Assembly: GCA_027475525.1 (NCBI GenBank)
Contig: JAMWFC010000054.1
Span: 2,224,468-2,288,467 of the forward strand
Direction of reading: 5' to 3'
DNA from: Macrolepiota albuminosa
Lineage: Eukaryota; Basidiomycota; Agaricomycetes; Agaricales; Agaricaceae
Length of the DNA stretch: 64,000 nt
This document shows positions 55,801-64,000 of this stretch, piece by piece; positions within the stretch are counted from its first letter, which is position 1, and each line of letters opens with the position of its first letter. Below the pieces are notes generated by a model. It saw only the letters and a program-made list of their open reading frames with translations, searched no databases and was not told where the DNA came from. The translations under genes and the position numbers were made by a program.

Positions 55801-56893
55801 GATCATGGTGGTAGTGGATCTCTGTGGCAAGCGTGCTCATTTTATTCCAACACACACTACTTGCTCAGCCATGGGCGCTGCCAATCTGTACCGGAAGCAT
55901 GTCTGGAAGCTCCATGGGTTGTCAGATGCTTATGTCTCAGACCGCGGACCTCAGTTTGTGGCAGAGTTTACGAGAGAACTGTATCGCCTCCTCCATGTCA
56001 AACTCCACACCTCCACAGCCTACCACCCCCAGTCTGATGGCCAGACTGAGCGTGTCAACCAGGAGCTAGAACAGTATCTCCGGCTCTTCTGCAATGAACG
56101 ACAGGATGACTGGGACGATCTATTACCAGAGGCAGAGTTCCAGTACAACAACCGTGTACACGCTGCCACCCAGATGTCTCCTTTCCTTCTAGATACTGGT
56201 CGACATCCTCGGATGGGATTTGAGCCTCGTGGACGACCTTCAGAGAATGAAGCTGTCAATGAGTTCATAGATCGGATGAAGGCAGCCCAGGAGGAGGCCA
56301 AGGCAGCTTTAGCTAAGGCAAAGGATGACATGGCCCGCTACTACGATCGTGGACGAACTCCAGCCCCCAAGTACAAGCCTGGAGATCGAGTCTACCTGGA
56401 TGCCTCTGACATTGCCACTACCCGACCTTCTCAGAAGCTCTCTCACCGTCGTCTAGGCCCCTTCCCTATAGTAAGACAGGTAGGCCCACTTGCCTATCGA
56501 CTCAAGCTGCCTAGTGGAATGAGTCGACTCCATCCAGTCTTCAATGTGGTGAAGCTTTCTCCAGCCCCAGAGGATCCAATTCCAGGTCGACGTCCACAGC
56601 CACCTCCACCACCAGTTCTGGTAAACAACCAAGAAGAGTATGAAGTGGAGCGGATCCTAGACAGCCGACTCTTTAGGAATAAGCTTCAGTTCAAGGTCAA
56701 GTGGAAGGGCTATGGAATCGAGGACGTTTCCTGGGAGCCACAAGAGAATGTCCATGCCCCTGCCTTGGTCCGGGAATTCTATCAACAGCATCCTGATGCT
56801 CCTCGGGCAATCAGAGGCCTCTATTCTCTTTCCAAAGTAGACCAGGCCATCCAGAACTACTTCTATCCAGCACGTCGAGACGCCGCACTCTAG
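52835..56893 (+). CDS. C pol polyprotein (PR-RT-RH-IN-chromodomain)
   Basis: 1,352 residues counted from ATG 52835, though translation probably enters by frameshift. Aspartic protease with LLDSGATGLF (Asp 109); reverse transcriptase from about residue 390, YLDD at 531-534; RNase H starting VEADSSDFATGAV (Asp near 680) with TDHKNLEYF; integrase zinc domain HHDSRVAGH..CDLC at about 904-960; catalytic Asp 976, Asp 1036 and Glu 1072 (Asp-X35-Glu); GPY-like region; chromodomain YEVERILDSRLFRNKLQFKV to YGIEDVSWEP at about 1267-1302. All catalytic residues are present. It makes protease, cDNA and integration activities in the particle and nucleus. It resembles Tf2-type polyproteins. Confidence 0.97.
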   Translation: MSCTPPPPGANQFTCQSVESSNVSLPTPDSLTETVSTPSDVQNTPLVQASAKTSSPSSPVRRPRVPAWERRLPRRYVVASTPSPNSLRLNVEIETTDTQQTRSVIALLDSGATGLFLDTHYVEQHRLTTRPLSHPIPVYNIDGTLNEAGSIRSVVDLVLRYQTHSERAVFAVTSLGKQDMILGFSWLRDHNPEIDWAKGKVSMSRCPRRCSTCAKEVREERRESVRERAAIRACRVGHLPFADLDLLDPPPLAFPYREALYEDVRGVASEAQMEDGREGEFGCAPDPESPDEAIETGDRIYATMLRPPPSVAEIRASQTTSQRLAQAFAANSAPKSFRDAVPHHLQDFEDVFSKASFDSLPERKQWDHAIELTPNAEPSSCKVYPLSPREQDELDAFLQENLDSGRIRPSKSPMASPVFFIKKKDGSLRLVQDYRVLNAMTVKNRYPLPLISELVNNLRGARYFTKLDVRWGYNNVRIKEGDEWKGAFRTNRGLFEPLVMFFGLTNSPATFQTMMNDIFRDLIAEGVVCVYLDDILIYTKTLEEHRRITRIVLERLRQHQLYLKPEKCEFEQTKVEYLGLIISHGMAEMDPVKVAGVAEWPEPKNKKEVQAFLGFTNFYRRFIQDFSHHARPLFDLTTKDTPWHWDAAQQTAFDALKQAVTSKPVLIFPDDDSPFRVEADSSDFATGAVLSQQSREDGKWHPVAFYSKSLNAVERNYEIHDKEMLAIIRSFEEWRHFLEGARHKFEVWTDHKNLEYFRTAKKLNRRQARWSLYLANFDFSLHHKPGRSMGKPDALSRRADHGSGASDNDNIVLLKPELFAIRALEGVVGQGEEVSILRDIRRGNREGAQEDLVAKAAMALHAREKAGVKSVRTDEWSLENGLLTFRGRIYVPNLPDLRRRIVEQHHDSRVAGHPGRWKTLELVSRNYWWPQMSRYIGSYTSTCDLCLRTKPRRQPPMGQLHPLPIPAERWSVASVDFIVELPDSHGYDAIMVVVDLCGKRAHFIPTHTTCSAMGAANLYRKHVWKLHGLSDAYVSDRGPQFVAEFTRELYRLLHVKLHTSTAYHPQSDGQTERVNQELEQYLRLFCNERQDDWDDLLPEAEFQYNNRVHAATQMSPFLLDTGRHPRMGFEPRGRPSENEAVNEFIDRMKAAQEEAKAALAKAKDDMARYYDRGRTPAPKYKPGDRVYLDASDIATTRPSQKLSHRRLGPFPIVRQVGPLAYRLKLPSGMSRLHPVFNVVKLSPAPEDPIPGRRPQPPPPPVLVNNQEEYEVERILDSRLFRNKLQFKVKWKGYGIEDVSWEPQENVHAPALVREFYQQHPDAPRAIRGLYSLSKVDQAIQNYFYPARRDAAL

Positions 56894-56904
56894 AGGGGGG
56901 GTGA
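56892..56904 (+). promoter_or_regulatory. C polypurine tract
   Basis: AGAGGGGGGGTGA directly before the 3' LTR, overlapping the pol stop codon. Confidence 0.85.
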
Positions 56905-57437
56905 TGTCAGGGGACCCCTCATTGATGTCAGGGGACCCCTCATTCCTTTCTTCTTTCACTCCTTATTTCTTTTCACTCTCCTTTCATTCACTTCCTTATT
57001 TCTTCTACCATTCTCTCATTTTGCTGTTACTACTTCTTCAACACTATCTGTTGGTACTATTCTCAACCTTTGAGGTGCTCTGGTTCTTTAGCTAACAAGT
57101 GTGGGCCCTTCAGCACCGCTCCAGGCTGCTTAGATAAGCCGGAGTTTGCCTTTCTGACTTCTAAAGTCCGGAGTTTTCCTCCCTTGTTTGCACACTTGTT
57201 TGGTTAGTCAATTTTCGAGTTTTTAAGGTTTTGTTGTACTGTACAGTTGTTTCCCACGCTTCAGAGGCCCCAGAAGCGTCCAACCTGGCATAGGGGATCC
57301 CCAGACTTGTTCTCTTTGGATCTCCCTCTGCCAGGTGAGTAGCTACCTTGATATTGTCAGTATATATTCTAATACACTTTGGATCTCCCTCTGCCAGCTG
57401 TGTGACTGAGCCACAGCCTCTAGAGGTCGCCCTTACA
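56905..57437 (+). repeat. C 3' LTR
   Basis: 533 bp, identical to the 5' LTR including the tandem 21-bp start. Followed by CGTTG. Confidence 0.97.
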
Positions 57438-57442
57438 CGTTG

Positions 57443-60400
57443 CCCGGGGATGGGGTCTTCCGGGGCTGGAGAAAGCTTGACCATGTTGAAGACTGGGTGG
57501 AGTTGGTGCATGCCTGCAGGCAGCCGGAGTCGGTAGGCTAGGGGCCCCACCTGATGCTCAATGGGGTATGGCCCCAGTTGACGATGAGACAGCTTCTTTG
57601 AGGGTCGCGTGGTGGAGATGTCGGAGGCATCCAGGAATACGCGGTCTCCGGGCTTGTACTCGGGAGCTGGTGTCCGGCCCCGGTTGTAGTATCGTGCCAT
57701 GTCGTCCTTTGCCTTAGTTAGCGCAGCCTCCTGTGCCTTCTGCATGCGATCCACAAACTTGTTGACCGATTCGTTCTCCGACCGCCATGTGCGTGGTTCA
57801 AAACCCATCCGGGGGTGCCGCCCTGTGTCAAGGAAGAAGGGTGATACCTGCGTCGAGGCATGGACATGGTTGTTGTACTGGAATTCCGCCTCTGGCAGGA
57901 GCTCATCCCAGTCGTCCTGACGCTCGTTGCAGAATAGCCGCAGGTATTGCTCAAGCTCCTGGTTAACATGTTCGGTCTGGCCATCGGATTGCGGGTGGTA
58001 GGCAGTGGAGGTGTGGAGCTTCACATGCAGGAGGTGGTAGAGCTCCCGGGTGAACTCCGCAACAAACTGTGGGCCCCGGTCAGACACGTACACATCGGAA
58101 AGGCCGTGGAGTTTCCAGACATTCTTCCGGTACAGGTTAGCGGCACCCATGGCAGAGCAGGTCGTGTGGGTCGGAATGAAGTGAGCCCGTTTGCCATAGA
58201 GGTCCACGACCACCAGGATAGCATCGTAGCCATGTGCGTCCGGAAGCTCCACAATGAAGTCCACGGAGGCCACGCTCCACCGTTCTGCAGGCGTCGGCAA
58301 GGAGTGCAGCTGACTGGTAGGGAGACGGCGCTGGGGCTTGGTCCGGAGGCAGAGATCACAGGTGCTGGTGTAGGAGCCTATGTATCTCGACATCTGGGGC
58401 CACCAGTAGTTCCGGGACACAAGTTCCAGCGTCTTCCAGCGCCCGGGGTGCCCAGCAATCCGGGAGTCATGGTGTTGCTCAACAATGCGTCGCCGGAGCT
58501 CCGGGTCGTTGGGTACATAGATGTGGCCGCGGTAGGTGAGGAGGCCGTCTTGGAGACTCCACTCGTTGGCATGCACTGCCCTCGTGCCCGTGGGGCGATG
58601 AGACCGTAGAGCCAAGGCGGCCTTGGCCACAGAGTCCTCCTGCATCCCCTCCCAGTTTTCCCGACAGATATCCCGGAGAATGTCGACCTCGTCTCCCTGG
58701 GCGGATATCCCCTCCAGTGCCCGGATGGCAAACAGCTCCGGTCGTAGGAGGGTGATGTTGTCGTTGTCTTCAGCCCCGGAGCCATGGTCGGCATGCCCGG
58801 ATAGGGCATCGGGCTTCCCCATGGACCTCCCCGGCTTGTGATGCAGTGAGAAGTCAAAGTTGGCAAGGTAGAGGGACCACCGGGCCTGGCGGCGGTTGAG
58901 CTTCTTTGCTGTCCGGAAGTACTCCAAGTTCTTGTGGTCTGTCCAGACTTCAAACTTGTGCCGGGCCCCCTCCAGGAAGTGGCGCCACTCCTCTAGTGAC
59001 CGGATGATTGCCAGCATCTCCTTGTCGTGGATCTCATAGTTCCGCTCCACGGCATTGAGGCTCTTAGAGTAGAAGGCCACCGGATGCCACTTGCCGTCCC
59101 CCGGGAATTGCTGGGACAGGACGGCGCCGGTAGCAAAGTCGGAACTGTCTGCCTCGACTCAGAAAGGCTGATCGTCATCTGGGAAGAGGAGCACCGGCTT
59201 GGAGGTGACGGCTCGCTTCAGGGCATCGAAGGCCTGTTGCTCCGCGTCACCCCAAGTCCAGGCTGCCTCCTTCCGGGTGAGGTCAAAGAGGGGCCGTGCG
59301 TGGTGGGAAAAGTCCTGGATGAACCGCCGGTAGAAGTTGGTGAACCCCAGGAAGGCCTGTACCTCCTTCTTGTTCCGGGGCTCTGGCCACTGCGTAATGC
59401 CGGCCACCTTCACCGGGTCCATCTCCGCCATACCGTGAGAGATGATGAGCCCGAGGTACTCGATCTGAGTTTTCTCGAACTCACATTTCTCCGGTTTGAG
59501 GTAGAGCTGATACTGGCGGAGGCGGTCTAGGACTATGCGGGTGATCCGGCGGTGCTCCTCTAGCGTCTTGGTGTAGATGAGGATATTGTCCAGGTACACA
59601 CACACCACCCCATCTGCTATGAGGTCCCGGAATATGTCATTCATCATGGTTTGAAAGGTGGCGGGGCTGTTGGTGAGCCCGAAGAACATTACCAATGGTT
59701 CGAACAGGCCCCGGTTGGTCCGAAACGCAGCCTTCCACTCGTCTCCCTCCTGGATGCGCACATTGTTGTAGCCCCAGCGGACGTCCAACTTGGTGAAGTA
59801 GCGTGCACCCCGGAGGTTGTTAATGAGTTCTGAGATGAGAGGGAGCGGGTAGCGGTTCTTGATGGTCATTGCATTAAGCACACGATAATCTTGGACCAAC
59901 CGGAGGGTGCCATCCTTCTTCTTGATGAAAAACACCAGGGAGGCCATCGGCAACTTTGAGGGTCGAATTCTTCCAGTTTCAAGATTTTCCCGGAGGAAGG
60001 CATCTAGTTCATCCTGCTCCTTGGGCGCCAGTGGGTACACCTTGCAGTTGGCCGGCTTCGAGTCTGGTAGGAGCTCGATGGCATGATCCCACTGCTTGCG
60101 CTCTGGGAGAGAATCAAACGAGGCCTTGGAGAAAACATCCTCAAAGTCGTGCAGGTGGCCCAGGACAGTATCCCGGAATGGGCGAGGCGAGGTATTGGTG
60201 GCGAAGGCCTGGGCCAACCGTTGGGAAGTGGTCTGGCTGGCCTGGATCTCCTCTGCCGATGGCAGCAGACGCAACGCTGTGGCATAGATGCGGTCCCCTA
60301 CCTCAATGGCCTTGTCTGGTAATTCCGGGTCCGGGACTGGCAGGAATTCTCCTTCGCGACCGTCTTCCATGGTGGCCTCTCCACCGCTGTGCCTGTCGTC

Positions 60401-61179
60401 CTCATAGAGGGCCTCTCTATGAGGGAACGCCAGGGGTGGAGGATCCAACAGGTTGAGGTCAGCAAAGGGGATGTGTCCTGCCCGGCAGGCCCGGATGGCT
60501 GCGCGTTCCCGCACAGCGGTGTGCCGCTCTATCCTTGCCTCCTTTGCACAGGTGGCGCAGCATCGGGGGCACCGACTCATACTCACCTCTCCGGTAGTCC
60601 AGTCTATCTCCAGGTTGTGCTCCCGGAGCCACGTGTATCCCAGGATCATATCCTGCTTTCCCAAGCTGGTGACTGCGAAGGTGGCACGCTCGGCATGGGC
60701 CCGATAGCGCAGAACCAGGTCTACAACGGCGTGGATGGAGCCTGCTTCATTGGGGGTACCGTCAATGTTGTAGACCGGAATTGGGGAAGGGAGAGGGCAA
60801 GTCGTGAGTTGGTGTCGGGCCACATAGTCAGCATCCACAAAGAGCCCGGTGGCTCCGGAATCTAGAAGAGCAGTCACGCTCCAGGTCTGCTGTGTGTCAG
60901 TTGTTTTGACCTCCATCTTTAGCCGGAGCGAGTTGGTCGAGGGTGTCGAGGCTACCACGTAGCGCCTCGGAAGGTGACGTTGCCAGGCAGGGATGCAGGG
61001 TCGAGGGGGCCCGGCAGGAGGAGTCAGCAAGACCGGGGGGCTTTTAGATACGTCAAGGGGTGGGCTTACGATCGTAGGTGCCAAAGTGTCCTCAGGGGTT
61101 GTATTGGGCTCTTCTATGGACAGACATACAAATCAATTTGCACCAAGCGACGGGGGCGTACTCTTCACCCGTCGCTCCT
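57443..61179 (-). pseudogene. B copy 2 pol, inactivated
   Basis: Same domain order as copy 1: protease DSGATGLF, RT, RNase H, integrase, with the chromodomain separated by element C (at 50600-50908). It carries the same TGA near the N-terminus (about 61134), the same YLDN (Asn codon complement 59585-59587) and the same TGA before RNase H (59159). The open stretch that runs to 57161 reads through into the C LTR and is not the true end. Confidence 0.92.
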
Positions 61180-62501
61180 CTAAAAATCCTCCAGGCTCCC
61201 TCCTCCCGACGCATCCGCACTCCGCTCCTGCTCCCGGGCCTCCAGCGCTGCCGTGTCTGGAGAGGGTGCTCCGGCTGCGTCCTTGGCTGCCAGGAGCTGC
61301 AGGAGTAGCTCTTCCTGCTCCTCCGGGGCTAGGTAACGCACCTCAAGGCCAAGCGGGCAACGGCGTGCAAAGTGACCGGGGGTGCCGCAGCGCCGGCACA
61401 GAAGAGGTAGGTTGGCACGCTGGCAGGAGGAGTCCACATCCATAGGGGCCCCCGGGGGCAGTGTGGGCCCTGCGGAGGGAGCTGGGAGGCTGGGAGGGTG
61501 GAACACAGCTGCTACGGGACGGGGGAGAGGGATCCGAGGACGGGCCCTGCGGAGGGAGTTGGGAGGCTGGGAGGGTGGAACACAGCTGCTACGGGACGGG
61601 GGAGAGGGATTTGAGGACGCGGGGCTGTTGCTGTGGCCGGAGCTTGGCACAGGCTGCGCTTAAGTTCCATGAGCTGCCACTGGTCCCGGGCCACTCGGTA
61701 CCAGGAGGCGACTTGGTTGTCAGCTGGACGTCCTTCTGCAAGGTTGTCAATACGCTCCATCAGAGTGGATTGGAGCCCTTCCCAGAAGGTGAGGCAGAGT
61801 TGCAGTCCATTGGGGTACCCGGCCTGCTCAACTAGTGCCCGGAAGGAGTCAATGTATTCGTCCAGCGAGCGCCTCCCTTGTCTGTATTGATCCCTGTCTC
61901 GGAGGACCAGCGCAGCTGCCTTGGCTGGGTCCCGGGGAAAAAACTCATCCCGGAACTCCTGCTCAAATGCGGCCCAGTTGGCAAACCCCGCAACACCTCC
62001 GGGGCGTCGGAAAACCCGCAGTGCGTAGGTGGCCGCTCTCCCAGACTTCATGTAGGAGAGAACCCATGCGATTTTCAGGTCGTCCGAGACAAAGTCGTCC
62101 CCGCAGAGCTGGATATAGGTGAGGCACAACTGTAGAAATCGTTCTCCGGTCACGCGGTTGCCATCGTAGGCATCCGGGATGGCCGGTCGGGGGAGGAGCG
62201 CACGTGGGGTCCCTTGGGTCCTCAGAGGATTCGGAGAGGATGGCTGAACAGCGGGGGGCAGTGCCGCTGCTGGGGTTGCGGTAGCAACCAAGGGAGTGGT
62301 GTTGAGACGCTCTAGGAGTGCCCGGAGGGAGTCGGAGATGGTTTCAGTGGTTTGTCGGAGGGTGGAGAGTTCGGCGGTGTGGTGAGTGAGGGAAGCTTGA
62401 GTAAGCTGCACTTGAGCCTCTAGGTGGAGCAAGCGAGTCCAGGCTTCATCCTGAGGAGCTGTAGCGTCTGGAGGACTGTCTGAAGAGGCAAGCTGAGACA
62501 T
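61180..62501 (-). pseudogene. B copy 2 gag
   Basis: Starts ATG 62501 (MSQLASSDSPPDATAPQDEA), with the same coiled coil, capsid and CCHC knuckle (CRRCGTPGHFARRC) as copy 1. The 77-bp duplication at 61465-61618, in the Pro-rich stretch before the knuckle, splits it. Its two 77-bp units differ at three C/T positions. Confidence 0.88.
61465..61618. repeat. 77-bp tandem duplication #17, three mismatches
   Basis: Period 77 with three C/T differences. Splits B copy 2 gag. Confidence 0.95.
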
Positions 62502-62609
62502 AGAAGGTCCAGATGCTTAAAACTGGTGGAGAAGCGGTAGATAGGAGCCAGAGAATTCTTCTGACGGCTATGGGGGGCTTCCAGACCGGAATTAGGAGAC
62601 TTGTTCTGC

Positions 62610-63007
62610 TGTAAGGGCGACCTCCGGAGGTTGCGGCACTATCACACAACTGGCAGAGGGAAATCCAAAGTATATTAGAGCCAGTAACGACAGTACAATC
62701 AATAACTAATCACCTGGCAGAGGGAAATCCAAAGAGAACAAGTCTAAGGATTCCTCTGCCAGTGCGATACATCAGTACAGGGGCAATCACCTGGCAGAGG
62801 GAAATCCAAAGAGAACAAGTCTAAGGATTCCTCTGCCAGTGCGATACATCAGTACAGGGGCGGACGGGCGTGGGAACGACTGTACAGTATCCAACGGCTA
62901 GCTCCGGGAGGCCGGGAGAACTCCGGGGCGCAGGAAATGCTCCGGAGTTCTCTGGAAACTCCAGAAAAGGAAATTGTGACCAGACAAGAGCAAGGAGTCC
63001 CCTGACA
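62610..63007 (-). repeat. B copy 2 5' LTR
   Basis: 398 bp, 321 after removing the 77-bp duplication at 62708. It ends CCCCTGACA on the plus strand next to ATTTC. Confidence 0.93.
62708..62861. repeat. 77-bp perfect tandem duplication #18
   Basis: Match run exactly 77, in the B copy 2 5' LTR. Confidence 0.98.
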
Positions 63008-63570
63008 ATTTCTCATAAAACTAGGCTTGGAAGAATTGAATCTCTTTCTTTGAATTTTTCTCTTGGATACTTTTATTCTTTTTCTTAGTCAAATACAACA
63101 AGAAAGTTATAACATATATCTAATAGCAATATGTGAGAAAGGAATTGACTCAATCAGAAAGCTCCTGAGAGAGTCAATTTGAGAGTCAGCAATGACTCAA
63201 TGGCAATACAAATAGAGAGATAATGTTTCCATGACATTTTACCTTTGAAAAATGAAATGTATTTCTTTTTCACATATTGCCTTAAGAAAAAGAATAAAAG
63301 TATCCAAGAGAAAAATTCAAAGAAAGAGATCAAATTCTTCCAAGCCTAGTTCTATGAGAAATATGATTTCTATATCTTTGAGCAACATAAAAAGAACAAT
63401 TATAAACATTTCTAGTGTGTTTACACTGGCAAAAAGATGGTAAAAAGATGTTATTTTATAATAGAAAACAGTCAGAAAATAGATGAAGTTTTTCTTAATA
63501 TCATGGAAGTGGCATAACATGTTTCTTTTTTTAATTTTTCCAAAGGAAACAGCTTCTGCTGCCAGCAGTG
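63008..63570. repeat. AT-rich fold-back (inverted) repeat
   Basis: 63008-63085 is the inverted complement of about 63283-63362 (GGCTTGGAAGAATT..AATTCTTCCAAGCC), and a second inverted match involves CAATATGTGA (63127) and TCACATATTG (63271). GAAAT occurs once, uninterrupted, at 63358-63362: an empty version of the B insertion site. With 33062-33314 supplying the outer part of the left arm, the whole would be a palindromic unit with CACTGCTGGCAGCAG ends. No transposase gene is visible. Confidence 0.65.
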
Positions 63571-64000
63571 TGTATGCTGGAGAACCAGACACTATATCAA
63601 TTAAAGACAGAGAACAGATGCAGCTAAAGTGTTGAAGATTATATCAATAGATAGGGCTTAAAATATTTTATAAAGAAAAATTATAGTGAAGGTAGCTAAA
63701 GAAAGATTGAAGAGAAAAAATGAAGAACAAAATAAGAATCCTCTAACAAAATCATAGCAACTACAATATTGATTGATACTAGCCTATTAGTTGCAAAATG
63801 TGAAAAAGATAAGTTTTATATAAGTCTGTACTCTCTTAGCTTGTTTAAATTTATAATAATATGCATTGTAGATGTCTGAAATAAACAAACAATGTACTCT
63901 ACTTATTTTCAGTAAATGGCTCCAGGTATTGACTTTGATCAAATTTGACTCATATAATCTCTCAAAATTCTTCAGGAATTAATTTTTTATTGCTTGGCAT
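63571..64000. other. AT-rich non-coding flank
   Basis: No open frame of note, no recognisable repeat or RNA gene. Possibly genuine host intergenic sequence or another decayed element. Confidence 0.5.

Larger units (their letters stand above)
50914..57437 (+). mobile_element. Element C, complete young Ty3/gypsy chromovirus, TSD CGTTG
   Basis: Two LTRs of 533 bp (50914-51446, 56905-57437), which I compared base by base and found identical, enclose intact gag and pol. Flanked by CGTTG at 50909-50913 and 57438-57442 inside B copy 2 pol. It contains no 77-bp duplication, no stop and intact catalytic motifs. It is the only complete, apparently functional element in the window. Confidence 0.97.
57438..63007 (-). 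mobile_element. Element B, copy 2, main part
   Basis: Minus strand from 63007: 5' LTR, gag, pol up to the C insertion site at GGGCAACG, continuing at 50908. It is almost identical to copy 1, including its inactivating changes; one difference is Pro for Leu at gag residue 11. The outer flank is GAAAT (minus strand of 63008-63012), which matches the right flank of copy 1, not its own other end. Confidence 0.95.

Noticed and set aside
57947..58609. A 220-codon open frame antisense to B pol, with a copy at 31257-31919
   Set aside because: It mirrors the GC-rich pol coding sequence, has no independent signal, and occurs only because pol codons leave the opposite strand open.
59027..60865. Several open frames (79-167 codons) antisense to B pol and gag, also at 29001-30839
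   Set aside because: Same reason: shadows of the pol frame, equally present in both copies.
1..64000. CRISPR array, rRNA or tRNA genes
   Set aside because: The direct repeats are single duplications or LTR features, no regularly spaced array exists, and no rRNA or tRNA sequence was recognised.

Overview
The window is a nested pile of LTR retrotransposons from a filamentous fungus. It is most likely a basidiomycete: chromodomain Ty3/gypsy elements with Tf2-like polyproteins, and 49-57 nt introns with CTAAC-type branch sites. No host gene outside transposons, rRNA, tRNA or CRISPR was found. Five gypsy lineages are named locally here. A has ~1.06 kb LTRs (TGATAGG..CATCA) and 4-bp target duplications. 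B has 321-bp LTRs. C has 533-bp LTRs. C518 is a 518-bp LTR variant of C seen only as solo LTRs. E has 235-bp LTRs and an extra ORF after pol.

Layout: 1-7770 is A1 (family A, minus strand, running off the left edge), interrupted by a C518 solo LTR. 7771-8015 is a scrap of integrase from an old E-type element (E2). 8016-14607 is the 5' half of a second A element (F), with a composite insertion at 10085-13014. 14608-26935 is element E (minus), carrying gag-pol and a ~1,079-codon ORF3. 26936-33061 is B copy 1 (plus). 33062-33491 is AT-rich flank. 33492-40834 is the rest of E2 (minus). 40835-50257 is the 3' half of F (minus), holding intron-bearing genes on the opposite strand. 50276-63007 is B copy 2 (minus), split by an intact young C element (50914-57437). 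63008-64000 is AT-rich flank with a fold-back repeat.

Two large signals stand out. First, 18 places carry a tandem duplication of period exactly 77 bp (16 perfect, 2 with mismatches), the signature of unmerged k=77 contig overlaps. These splits, not biology, cause many of the frameshifts; removing them puts E gag-pol in one frame. Second, the two inverted B copies have exchanged flanks. The target duplications ATAGC and GAAAT are each split between the two copies, and E, F and E2 are split in the same way. Inverting 33062-50275 repairs all of them at once. The sequence therefore carries either a real inversion between B repeats or a scaffolding error.

Relative age by nesting: E2 is oldest; A1, F and two A-type solo LTRs went into it; E went into F; B into E's LTR; C into B; C518 solo LTRs are scattered over all. 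Decay follows loss of CpG (C to T), and the stops in E gag-pol checked here are all TGA.
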